A stretch of DNA of 38,538 nt from Streptomyces scabichelini (lineage in GTDB: Bacteria > Actinomycetota > Actinomycetes > Streptomycetales > Streptomycetaceae). The position numbers and the translations under genes are program-made. The DNA lies in contig NZ_JAAKZY010000092.1 in assembly GCF_011045015.1 (NCBI RefSeq), positions 1 to 38,538 of the forward strand, given 5' to 3'. This document shows positions 29,881 to 37,394 of this stretch, piece by piece. The notes beneath the pieces are model-generated. The model was given only the letters and a program-made list of their open reading frames with translations. It had not been told where the DNA came from and made no database searches. The stretch's first letter is position 1, and every line of letters begins with the position of its first letter.

Positions 29881-31560
29881 GTGACCAGTCGCATCAGATC
29901 TCACTCCAGCCCCGATTCTCCCAATCCTCCCCATGTGCCCGCGCCCCGCCGCCGTACGGTCGTCAAGGCCGCCGCAGCCGGCGCCGCCCTCGCGGCCCCG
30001 CTGGCCGCAGCGCTGCCGGCCCGCGCCGCCGAGGCCCCCGCGTTCCTGCACGGCGTCGCCTCCGGTGACCCGCTGCCCGACGGCATCCTGCTGTGGACCC
30101 GGGTGACGCCCACGGACGAGGCGACACCCGGCTCCGGGCTCGGCCCGGACGTCGAGGTGAGCTGGACCGTCGCCCTGGACAAGGCGTTCGCGAACATCGT
30201 CGCCAAGGGCTCCACCACCGCGTCCGCCGCCTCCGACCACACCGTCAAGGCGGACATACGCGGCCTCAAACCCGCCACGGACTACTGGTTCCGCTTCTCC
30301 AGCGGCGCCACCGACTCCCCGGCCGCCCGCACCCGCACCGCCCCGGCCAACGACGCGGCCGTGGCCGGCATGCGCTTCGGCGTGGTGTCCTGCGCCAACT
30401 GGGAAGCCGGCCACTTCTCGGCGTACCGGCACCTGGCCGCGCGCGGCGACCTGGACGCCTGGCTGCATCTGGGCGACTACATCTACGAGTACGGCACGGG
30501 TGAGTACGGGACGCGCGGCACCGTCATACGTACGCACGCCCCCGCCCACGAGATCCTCACGCTCGCCGACTACCGCACACGGCACGGGCGTTACAAGACC
30601 GACCCGGACCTCCAGGCCCTGCACCACGCGGCGCCCGTCATCGCCATCTGGGACGACCACGAGCTCGCCAACGACGCCTGGTCGGGCGGCGCCGAGAACC
30701 ACACCGAGGGCGCGGAGGGCGCCTGGCCAGCCCGCCAGAAGGCCGCCAAGCAGGCCTACTTCGAGTGGATGCCGGTCCGGCCCGCGATCGCGGGCACGAC
30801 CTACCGCCGGTTGCGCTTCGGCAAGTTGGCCGATCTCTCGCTGCTCGACCTGCGGTCGTTCCGCTCGCAGCAGGTGGCGGTCGGCAACGGCGGCGTCGAC
30901 GACCCGGACCGTACGCTCACGGGCCGGGCGCAACTCGACTGGCTGAAGGCCGGGCTGACGGCGTCCGACACCACCTGGCGGCTGGTCGGCAACTCGGTGA
31001 TGATCGCGCCGTTCGCCATCGGCTCGCTCTCCGCCGAGATCCTGAAACCGCTCGCGGAGCTGCTCGGCCTGCCCAAGGAGGGACTGGCCCTCATCACCGA
31101 CCAGTGGGACGGCTACACCGACGACCGCCGCGAACTGCTCGCGCATCTGCGCAGCAACGCCATCCGCAACACCGTCTTCCTCACCGGCGACATCCACATG
31201 GCCTGGGCCAACGACGTGCCGTACAACGCCGGTACGTACCCCCTGTCCCCCTCCGCCGCCACCGAGTTCGTCGTCACCTCGGTCACCTCCGACAACCTGG
31301 ACGACCTCGTCAACGTCCCCGAGGGCACCCTCTCCGCCGTGGCCGCACCCGTGATCCGCGCCGCCAACCGGCACGTCCACTGGGTCGACACCGACCGGCA
31401 CGGCTACGGCGTCCTGGACCTCACCGCCGAGCGCGCGCAGATGGACTACTACGTCCTCTCCGACCGCACGAGCGCCAACGCCACGGCGTCCTGGGCCCGT
31501 TCGTACCGCACGCGCAGCGGCACACAGAAGGTCGAACGAGTGTACGGGCCGGTGAACTGA
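29881..31560 (+). CDS. phoD: alkaline phosphatase D (PhoD), Tat-exported
   Basis: A 559-residue secreted phosphodiesterase/phosphatase of the PhoD family. The N-terminus has a twin-arginine signal, PRRRTVVKAAAAG (about residues 22-34), and cleavage likely after PARA near residue 49. The metal site is built from HLGDYIYEYG (Asp199), WDDHELANDAW, and LTGDIHMAW (Asp437, His439), matching the Ca/Fe centre of PhoD enzymes that release phosphate from organic esters outside the cell. In Streptomyces phoD is known as phosphate-regulated by PhoP; here the visible control sequence is instead a palindrome pair on the promoter. GTG start, probably leaderless. A hairpin follows at 31579-31614. Confidence 0.93.
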   Translation: MTSRIRSHSSPDSPNPPHVPAPRRRTVVKAAAAGAALAAPLAAALPARAAEAPAFLHGVASGDPLPDGILLWTRVTPTDEATPGSGLGPDVEVSWTVALDKAFANIVAKGSTTASAASDHTVKADIRGLKPATDYWFRFSSGATDSPAARTRTAPANDAAVAGMRFGVVSCANWEAGHFSAYRHLAARGDLDAWLHLGDYIYEYGTGEYGTRGTVIRTHAPAHEILTLADYRTRHGRYKTDPDLQALHHAAPVIAIWDDHELANDAWSGGAENHTEGAEGAWPARQKAAKQAYFEWMPVRPAIAGTTYRRLRFGKLADLSLLDLRSFRSQQVAVGNGGVDDPDRTLTGRAQLDWLKAGLTASDTTWRLVGNSVMIAPFAIGSLSAEILKPLAELLGLPKEGLALITDQWDGYTDDRRELLAHLRSNAIRNTVFLTGDIHMAWANDVPYNAGTYPLSPSAATEFVVTSVTSDNLDDLVNVPEGTLSAVAAPVIRAANRHVHWVDTDRHGYGVLDLTAERAQMDYYVLSDRTSANATASWARSYRTRSGTQKVERVYGPVN

Positions 31561-31578
31561 ACGCTTCTCCGCACCGAA

Positions 31579-31614
31579 ACGGCCCGGTACCCGCTTGTAC
31601 GCCTACCGGGCCGT
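31579..31614 (+). terminator. hairpin after phoD
   Basis: ACGGCCCGGTA (31579-31589) and TACCGGGCCGT (31604-31614) form a perfect 11-base stem with a 14-base loop, 19 bases after the phoD stop. The rest of the 202-base gap up to 31762 shows no gene, only TAGACT at about 31722, a possible -10 for the next gene. Confidence 0.8.
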
Positions 31615-31762
31615 GGGTGCCCCAGCAGTGGTTGGTGAGCGTCGCAGAGCGTCTGAACTCCGGCCGGCGGAGTCCACCGGGTGTCCGGCCCGCCCACAGT
31701 CGGCGATCCTGGAACCGCCATAGACTCGAATGACCTCGGGACTTCACCCCCAGGAGGACGCG

Positions 31763-32446
31763 ATGATGCGGCACACCCGACTGCCCGACGAGTCCGCGGA
31801 CTATCTCGCCGCCCGCGAAGAACTCCGCCTCGCCGAGATCGACCTCATGCGCCACCGCGAGAAGGTCGCGGCCCAGCGGCGTGCGCTCCCCCAGGGGCCG
31901 CCGGTCGACGACTACGTCTTCGTCGAAGGCCCCGCCGACCTCGACGCGGGCGACACCCCCGTCCGCGAGGTCACCCTGAGCGGGCTCTTCACCGCCCCGG
32001 ACCGGCCGCTGATCGTCTACCAGTTCATGTACGGCAAGGCGCAGACCGAGCCCTGCCCGATGTGCACCCTGTGGATCGACGGCTTCAACGGCGTCGCCCG
32101 TCACATCGCCCAGAACGCCGACTTCGCCATCGCCGCGGCCGCAGACCTGCCCGCCCTGCGGCAGCACGCCCGCAACCGGGGCTGGACCCGGCTACGCCTG
32201 CTGAGCTGCGGGGACAGCACCTTCAAGTACGACCTCGGCAGCGAGGACAAGGCCGGTGAGCAGGACTCCACCGTCTCCGTCTTCACCCGGGACGGCGACG
32301 GCACGATCCGCCACGTCTACTCCACCCACCCGCGCATGGCCGACGACATCGACGAGCGCGGCATCGACCTCCTCACCCCCGTCTGGCACCTCCTGGACCT
32401 GACGCCGGGCGGCCGCGGCGACTGGTACGCGGGACTGGACTACTGA
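31763..32446 (+). CDS. DUF899 thioredoxin-like protein
   Basis: A 227-residue cytoplasmic protein of the DUF899 family, related in fold to thioredoxin. The conserved elements are the N-terminal LAAREELRLAEIDLMRHREKVAAQRRALP, the DYVFVEGP block, LIVYQFMYG, and the Cys pair in TEPCPMCTLWIDG (Cys98 and Cys101), which suggests redox activity. The actual substrate is unknown. The ATG at 31763 follows AGGAGG by 5 bases; the next codon is also ATG (31766), which is 8 bases from the ribosome site and equally possible. The gene stands alone and converges on the dienelactone hydrolase-like gene. Confidence 0.85.
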   Translation: MMRHTRLPDESADYLAAREELRLAEIDLMRHREKVAAQRRALPQGPPVDDYVFVEGPADLDAGDTPVREVTLSGLFTAPDRPLIVYQFMYGKAQTEPCPMCTLWIDGFNGVARHIAQNADFAIAAAADLPALRQHARNRGWTRLRLLSCGDSTFKYDLGSEDKAGEQDSTVSVFTRDGDGTIRHVYSTHPRMADDIDERGIDLLTPVWHLLDLTPGGRGDWYAGLDY

Positions 32447-32467
32447 CGCCCACAGGCTCCGTCTCAC

Positions 32468-33046
32468 TCAGCTTGTTCTGAGGCTGTCCAAGAAGCCGAG
32501 TGCCACCCGCCAGGTGGCCTCGGCGGCCTCCTCGTCGTAGTCAGGCAAGCTGGGGTCGGTGTAGATGTGACCGGCCCCCGCGTATCTGTAGACCTCCACG
32601 TCGGCGCCCGCCTTGCCCATCCGGAGATACCAGGCGGTCAGCCAGTCGTCGGGCTCGAAGGGGTCCGGCTCGGCGACATGCAGCTGGACCGGCAGCTGGT
32701 CCACGGACGCGTTCTCGGCGATGTCCGAGGTGCCGTGCAGCAGCAGGAGCCCGCGGGCCTTGTCGTCGCCGAGCGCCAGCGTCTGCGCGGTCGCGGCACC
32801 GAAGGAGAATCCGGCGTAGACGAGACCCCGCTCGGAGTACGGCGCGGCGGCCAGGATCGCGCGCTTGAGCAGCTCGTCCTTGCCTATCTCGTCCCTGAAG
32901 GCCATGCCCTCCTCGACGGTCTCGAACGTCCGCCCCTCGAAGAGGTCGGGCGTCCACACCTCGTGGCCCGCCGCGCGCAGCCGGTCCGCCGCGTCGCGCA
33001 CCGCCTGCCGCAGCCCGAAGGTCGAGTGAAAGAGCATGATGTCCAT
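32468..33046 (-). CDS. dienelactone hydrolase family protein
   Basis: A 192-residue alpha/beta hydrolase. GLVYAGFSFGAATAQTLAL is the nucleophile elbow, but with Ser81 (GFSFGA) instead of the Cys of classical dienelactone hydrolases (GYCxGG); Asp128 in AEPDPFE and His160 in YAGAGHIYTDP complete the triad. The true substrate is unknown; small esters are likely. CACGAT lies 6 bases before the ATG on the minus strand (33058-33053), within a CTGGCACGATGGC stretch like the one before the DUF2567 gene, suggesting a leaderless transcript. The two convergent genes leave a 21-base gap. Confidence 0.87.
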   Translation of the reverse strand: MDIMLFHSTFGLRQAVRDAADRLRAAGHEVWTPDLFEGRTFETVEEGMAFRDEIGKDELLKRAILAAAPYSERGLVYAGFSFGAATAQTLALGDDKARGLLLLHGTSDIAENASVDQLPVQLHVAEPDPFEPDDWLTAWYLRMGKAGADVEVYRYAGAGHIYTDPSLPDYDEEAAEATWRVALGFLDSLRTS

Positions 33047-33143
33047 GAGGCCATCGTGCCAGCCGGCACTGACAACGGTGCAAGAACGGGTCCGGGACGG
33101 GTCCGGGACCAGGGCTGCATGTCCATGGCGGGCCGGAGCCGGT

Positions 33144-33157
33144 TACCTTCGGAGGCA
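33144..33157 (+). promoter_or_regulatory. candidate -10 of the MscS-type gene
   Basis: TACCTT (33144-33149) ends 7 bases before the ATG at 33157. GGAGG is also present but ends only one base before the ATG, too close for normal initiation, so a leaderless start is more likely. Confidence 0.35.
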
Positions 33158-34269
33158 TGGAGAACGTACTGCGCCCGCTGACCGTCGTCGGCGGCTCCGT
33201 CGTCCTCACCCTGGTCATCGGCTGGGCCGTGGACCGGCTGATGCGGCGTATCGACGACCAGCACAGCGAAACCCCGCTGTGGGGGCTGCTGCGCCGCGGC
33301 CGCATCCCCTTCCAGCTCGTACTGTGCACGGCTCTGCTGAGAGGCTCCTACGACCAGTCAGGGCTCTTCCCGTCCCACTCGACCGGCATCGGCCGCGCCC
33401 TGACGCTGGTGCTCATCGGATCCGCCGCATGGCTGGTGATCCGCACGACGGCGGCGATCGTCGAGACGTCGTACGTCCGTTACGCGAGCACCCACCGCGA
33501 CCCGGCCCGGGTCCGCCGGGTGCGGACGCAGGTCACGCTGATCATGCGGGTGGTCTCCGCGATCGTCGGTGTGGTCGCGGTGGCCACGATGCTGCTCACC
33601 TTCCCGGCGATGCGCGCGGCCGGTGCCTCGCTGCTGGCGTCCGCCGGGGTCCTGGGCATCGTCGCCGGTATCGCCGCGCAGTCCACGCTCAGCAACCTCT
33701 TCGCCGGGCTGCAGATCGCCTTCGGCGACATGGTGCGGCTCGGCGACGTGGTGGTCGTTGAGGGCGAGTGGGGCACCGTCGACGAGATCACGCTGACGTT
33801 CCTGACCGTACGCACCTGGGACGAGCGCCGGATCACCATGCCTGTCTCCTACTTCACATCGAAGCCCTTCGAGAACTGGTCCCGCGGCGGCGCCCAGATG
33901 ACCGGCACGGTCTTCCTGCACATCGACCACAGCGCCCCGCTGCCCGAGATGCGTGAGCGGCTCCGTGACATCCTGCGCGAATGCCCGGCCTGGGACGGCC
34001 GCCACTACGACCTGACCGTCACCGACTCGACCCCCACCACCATGGAGATACGCGCTCTGGTGACCGCCAAGGACCCGGACGACCTGTGGACGGTCCGGGT
34101 CGCGGTCCGCGAACAGCTGATCCGCTGGCTCACCGAGCACCACCCCTACGCGCTCCCCCGCGTCAACACGGCCGACGCGATCCTGCCACCCGGCTCCCTA
34201 CCGGACGGCTCGGTACCGCGTACGAACCGGGGCCGCATCCACGCGCCACCCCGGTCGGAGCGCGGCTAG
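33157..34269 (+). CDS. MscS-type mechanosensitive ion channel
   Basis: A 370-residue membrane protein of the small-conductance mechanosensitive channel family. About four N-terminal helices lead to the pore helix AGASLLASAGVLGIVAGIAAQSTLSNLFAGLQIAF at residues 155-189, the most conserved MscS segment, followed by the beta domain GDVVVVEGEWGTVDEITLTFLTVRTWDERRITMPVSYF. A C-terminal cytoplasmic domain and a Pro/Arg-rich tail end it. It should open under membrane tension to release solutes on hypo-osmotic shock. No normal ribosome binding spacing. A short hairpin repeat follows its stop. Confidence 0.93.
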   Translation: MENVLRPLTVVGGSVVLTLVIGWAVDRLMRRIDDQHSETPLWGLLRRGRIPFQLVLCTALLRGSYDQSGLFPSHSTGIGRALTLVLIGSAAWLVIRTTAAIVETSYVRYASTHRDPARVRRVRTQVTLIMRVVSAIVGVVAVATMLLTFPAMRAAGASLLASAGVLGIVAGIAAQSTLSNLFAGLQIAFGDMVRLGDVVVVEGEWGTVDEITLTFLTVRTWDERRITMPVSYFTSKPFENWSRGGAQMTGTVFLHIDHSAPLPEMRERLRDILRECPAWDGRHYDLTVTDSTPTTMEIRALVTAKDPDDLWTVRVAVREQLIRWLTEHHPYALPRVNTADAILPPGSLPDGSVPRTNRGRIHAPPRSERG

Positions 34270-34271
34270 GC

Positions 34272-34290
34272 CGCGCCCCTTAGGGGCGCG
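34272..34290. terminator. hairpin matching the dispersed repeat core
   Basis: CGCGCCCC-TTA-GGGGCGCG (34272-34290) has the same GCGCCCCTTAGGGGCGC core as the repeats at 919-936 and 21236-21253, without the long flank. It separates the convergent MscS-type and dehydrogenase genes, which supports a terminator role for this family. Confidence 0.75.
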
Positions 34291-34303
34291 GGGCTGTATC
34301 AGG

Positions 34304-35044
34304 CTAGTGCCCACGTTCCGCCCCGCCGTTGACCTGGATGATCTGGGCGGTGATGTGGGCGGCGGCCGGTGAGGCCAGCCAGTGGAGGGTCGAGGCGATG
34401 TCGCCGGGCGTTCCGGCGCGGCCGGTCGAGGTCTCCGCGATCAGCCGCTCACGGCGCGCCTCGTCCATGGTCTCGCCGAAGAACCCGGTGTCCTCGACAT
34501 AGCCGGGCGCCACCACGTTCACGGTGATGCCGCGCGGCCCCAACTGCCGGGCCAGATCGAAGGCGTACGGGTGCAGCGCGGCCTTGGACGCGGCGTACGG
34601 CACGCTCCCGGACCCCCGGTACGCGGCGATCGAGCTGAGGAACAGCAACCGCCCGCCGGGCGACGCGAGCCGGTCCCGCAGCGCCTCGGTGAGCAGCGCC
34701 GACGTCAGCGTGTTCAGCCGGAAGTTGAGCGTCCAGTCGTACGCGGCGATCACGAGCGGATCGTCACTGCCGGCCTTCGGCTCGAGATACCCGGCACCGC
34801 CCGCGCTGTGCACGAGCACGTCGACGGTGCCGAACTCGGCGGCCACGAACCGCTCGACCCCGCGCACCCCTTCGACCGCGCTGAGGTCGGCCGCGTACGT
34901 GAGCGCCCCCGGCACATCCGCCTGCTCCAGGACCTCGGCGCGCCGCCCGAGCAGCAGCACCTGATCCCCGTCCGCCGCGAAGGCCCGGGCCGCCGCGAGA
35001 CCGATCCCCGTACCGCCCCCGCTGATCACCACGTTGCGTGCCAT
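34304..35044 (-). CDS. short-chain dehydrogenase/reductase
   Basis: A 246-residue SDR of the classical type. SGGGTGIG (residues 8-15) is the NAD(P)-binding loop, HSAGGAG the NNAG-like motif, and the catalytic set is Asn111, Ser138, Tyr150 and Lys154 (FLSSIAAY and YAASK). VNGGAERGH ends it. The substrate cannot be told; polyol, sugar or polyketide alcohols are all possible. The cofactor preference is suggested to be NADP by LLGRRAEVL after the second strand (Arg pair), as inference. TAAGAT ends 7 bases before the ATG on the minus strand (35057-35052) and no ribosome site is seen, so a leaderless mRNA is likely. Confidence 0.93.
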   Translation of the reverse strand: MARNVVISGGGTGIGLAAARAFAADGDQVLLLGRRAEVLEQADVPGALTYAADLSAVEGVRGVERFVAAEFGTVDVLVHSAGGAGYLEPKAGSDDPLVIAAYDWTLNFRLNTLTSALLTEALRDRLASPGGRLLFLSSIAAYRGSGSVPYAASKAALHPYAFDLARQLGPRGITVNVVAPGYVEDTGFFGETMDEARRERLIAETSTGRAGTPGDIASTLHWLASPAAAHITAQIIQVNGGAERGH

Positions 35045-35087
35045 GAGATCGATCTTACGAAGGCTCAGCTACGGGGGCAGCCGACAG

Positions 35088-35567
35088 CTACCGCGGCGGC
35101 TGAAGAGAACGCCGCATCGCCCGATGCGGAATCCCCGCTTCGGGATACTCCGGCCCGTACGCCACATACCCCAGCCGCTCGTAGAACCCCAGCGCATGCG
35201 TCTGCGCGTGCAGATCGACCGCCGTCAGCCCACGCGCGCGTGCCGCGTCCTCGATGCCCCGGACGAGCGCGATCCCGACGCCGAGCCCCCGCGCGGACTT
35301 CAGCACGGCGAGCCGCCCCAGAGACCCGACGACCGGGTCACCGCCGGTCTTGGCGGCCGCCCCTTCGCCGTACAGGAGGCGCCCGGCACCGATCGGCACC
35401 CCGTCCTCGCGGACGGCAAGGACATGGACGGCTTCGGCGTCGTACGCGTCGTACTCGAGGTCCTCGGGGACCTGCTGCTCGACGACGAAGACCTCCTTGC
35501 GCACCGAGAAGCAGGCCTCACGGTCGGCGAGGTCCTCGGCCACCCGCACCACGTACGACGCGGTCAT
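35088..35567 (-). CDS. GNAT family N-acetyltransferase
   Basis: A 159-residue acetyltransferase of the GNAT fold. REACFSVRKEVFVVEQQVPEDLEYD opens the domain, GSLGRLAVLKSARGLGVGIALVRGIEDAARARG contains the acetyl-CoA loop (R-G-L-G-V-G), and HAQTHALGFYERLGYVAYGPEYPEAGIPHRAM is the C-terminal part. This ordering and the ending resemble the ElaA-like subgroup, whose acceptor is unknown. The ATG at 35567 overlaps the rluD stop (ATGA), so it is translated together with the pseudouridine synthase; a longer frame to 35900 is a shadow inside rluD. Confidence 0.93.
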   Translation of the reverse strand: MTASYVVRVAEDLADREACFSVRKEVFVVEQQVPEDLEYDAYDAEAVHVLAVREDGVPIGAGRLLYGEGAAAKTGGDPVVGSLGRLAVLKSARGLGVGIALVRGIEDAARARGLTAVDLHAQTHALGFYERLGYVAYGPEYPEAGIPHRAMRRSLQPPR

Positions 35568-36508
35568 GCGTAGCTCTCCTCGCGGACCTGGTCCAGCGCC
35601 TTCTGCAGGTCCGCGGGGTACTCGCATGCGAACTCGGCCCACTGCCCGTCTCCGGGGTGCTCGAAGCCGAGCCGCACGGCGTGCAGCCACTGCCGGGTGA
35701 GCCCGAGCCGCTTCGCGAGAGTCGGGTCCGCGCCGTACGTCAGGTCGCCCACGCAGGGATGCCGGTGGGCAGCCATGTGGACGCGGATCTGATGCGTGCG
35801 CCCGGTCTCCAGCTTGACGTCGAGCAATGAGGCCGCGCGGAACGCCTCGACCAGGTCGTAGTGCGTCACGGAGGGCTTGCCCTCGGCCGTGACCGCCCAC
35901 TTGTAGTCGTGGGTCGGGTGCCGTCCGATGGGCGCGTCGATGGTGCCGCTGGTGGGGTCCGGGTGGCCCTGGACCAGCGCGTGGTAGCGCTTGTCGACCG
36001 TGCGCTCCTTGAACTGGCGCTTGAGCGACGTGTACGCGTACTCCGACTTGGCCACCACCATCAGCCCAGACGTGCCCACGTCCAGGCGGTGCACGATGCC
36101 CTGGCGCTCGGCGGCGCCGGATGTCGAGATGCGGTACCCGGCGGCCGCGAGTCCGCCGATCACCGTGGGGCCCGACCAGCCGGGACTGGGGTGCGCGGCG
36201 ACCCCGACGGGCTTGACGATCACCACCACGTCATCGTCGTCGTGCACGATCTCCATGCCCTCGACAGGCTCGGCGACGATCTGCACGGGCGCGGGCGCCT
36301 GCGGCATCTCGACCTCCAGCCACGCACCCCCGTGCACCCGCTCGGACTTGCCGACCACCGTGCCGTCGACCAGCACCTTGCCTGCTGCGGCCAGCTCCGC
36401 CGCCTTGGTACGGGAAAACCCGAACATGCGTGAAATGGCGGCGTCGACGCGCTCGCCCTCCAGGCCGTCGGGCACGGGCAGGGTACGGATCTCGGGAACG
36501 GTGCTCAC
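35564..36508 (-). CDS. rluD: RluA-family ribosomal pseudouridine synthase (RluD-like)
   Basis: A 314-residue RNA-modifying enzyme that turns uridines of 23S rRNA into pseudouridine. Residues about 18-70 are an S4 RNA-binding domain (ERVDAAISRMFGFSRTKAAELAAAGKVLVDG), and the catalytic motif HRLDVGTSGLMVVAK carries Asp143. KRYHALVQGHP and VKLETGRTHQIRVHMA, both typical of the RluA group, follow. The choice of RluD over RluC or RluA follows the S4 domain and the neighbouring lspA, as in E. coli. The GTG at 36508 has CATACT 6 bases upstream on the minus strand and no ribosome site. The GNAT gene is coupled to its end. Confidence 0.94.
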   Translation of the reverse strand: MSTVPEIRTLPVPDGLEGERVDAAISRMFGFSRTKAAELAAAGKVLVDGTVVGKSERVHGGAWLEVEMPQAPAPVQIVAEPVEGMEIVHDDDDVVVIVKPVGVAAHPSPGWSGPTVIGGLAAAGYRISTSGAAERQGIVHRLDVGTSGLMVVAKSEYAYTSLKRQFKERTVDKRYHALVQGHPDPTSGTIDAPIGRHPTHDYKWAVTAEGKPSVTHYDLVEAFRAASLLDVKLETGRTHQIRVHMAAHRHPCVGDLTYGADPTLAKRLGLTRQWLHAVRLGFEHPGDGQWAEFACEYPADLQKALDQVREESYA

Positions 36509-36583
36509 CCGTCGAGTATGCCGGACGGGACCGACAGCCCTTGCCAGAGCCTGTGGACAAGGCCCTGGAGCCCAGGCTTCACG

Positions 36584-36622
36584 CAGCGCATCACAGTGAT
36601 GCGCTGATGCGCTGATGCGCTG
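36584..36622. repeat. near-perfect palindrome with tandem octamers between lspA and rluD
   Basis: CAGCGCATCAC (36584-36594) and GTGATGCGCTG (36596-36606) are exact inverse arms around a single A. ATGCGCTG then repeats three times in a row (36599-36606, 36607-36614, 36615-36622). The region lies between lspA and rluD, both read leftward, and could terminate lspA mRNA or regulate rluD. No gene is present in this gap. Confidence 0.8.
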
Positions 36623-36632
36623 TCCGGCGGCC

Positions 36633-37307
36633 TCAGCCCTTATGGACGGTGCCGTCCGGGTCGAGCCCCTTGAAGGACAGCAGCACGATCAGGATGCCGC
36701 CGCAGACGATCGCCGAGTCGGCCAGGTTGAACACCGCGAAGCCCTTGGGCGCGATGAAGTCGACGACCGCACCTTCGAAGACACCCGGCGAGCGGAAGAT
36801 CCGGTCGGTCAGGTTGCCGAACGCGCCGCCGAGCAGCAGGCCCAGCGCGATCGCCCAGGGCAGGCTGTAGAGCTTGCGCGCGAGCCGGGCGATCACCACG
36901 ATCACGGCCGCGGCGATCACCGTGAAGATCACGGTGAAGGCCTCTCCGAAGCCGAAGGCCGCGCCCGCGTTGCGGATCGCCTCGAACCTCAGCCAGTCCC
37001 CGATGACCTCGATCGGCTCGTGGTGCTCCAGCTTCGCGACGACGATCATCTTGCTGACCAGGTCCAGGGCGTACGCCAGGGCGGCGACCGAGAACAGCAC
37101 GGCGATCCTGCGCCTGCCCCTGGGCCGCTCGGCCGGGGCCGCCGCCTCCTCCGAACCGGAGTCGGACCCTGACCGCCCGGCCGGCTCTTGCGTCCCCCGG
37201 GAGTCGGACCGCTCGCCCGACGCCGCGCTCTTGTCGGTGTGCTCCGGCTCGGCTCCAGCCGCCTCCGGGATATCCGGCGTACCGATGATGCGCTCCGCCT
37301 CTGCCAC
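36633..37307 (-). CDS. lspA: lipoprotein signal peptidase LspA (signal peptidase II)
   Basis: A 224-residue membrane aspartyl protease that cleaves signal peptides of lipidated prolipoproteins. Four helices follow an acidic, Ser/Glu/Pro-rich extension of about 65 residues that is absent from short LspA proteins. EAIRNAGAAFG, GGAFGNLTDRIFR and FNLADSAIVCGG are the conserved blocks; the catalytic aspartates are Asp183 (VVDFI) and Asp197 (NLADS). The GTG at 37307 has GAGGGA 5 bases upstream. It follows the DksA-like gene on the same strand after an 87-base gap and precedes rluD. Confidence 0.95.
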   Translation of the reverse strand: MAEAERIIGTPDIPEAAGAEPEHTDKSAASGERSDSRGTQEPAGRSGSDSGSEEAAAPAERPRGRRRIAVLFSVAALAYALDLVSKMIVVAKLEHHEPIEVIGDWLRFEAIRNAGAAFGFGEAFTVIFTVIAAAVIVVIARLARKLYSLPWAIALGLLLGGAFGNLTDRIFRSPGVFEGAVVDFIAPKGFAVFNLADSAIVCGGILIVLLSFKGLDPDGTVHKG

Positions 37308-37394
37308 GTGAGTCCCTCAACCTAGGTGCCTGACTGAGGACGAGAGTACGGCACGGTTCCCCGCGGCCATGTGCTCCTGGGCGCACCTGGCCGA

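Noticed and set aside
29863..31401. A long minus-strand frame antisense to phoD
   Set aside because: It is Gly/Val/Asp-rich shadow sequence opposite a well-supported Tat-exported phosphatase.
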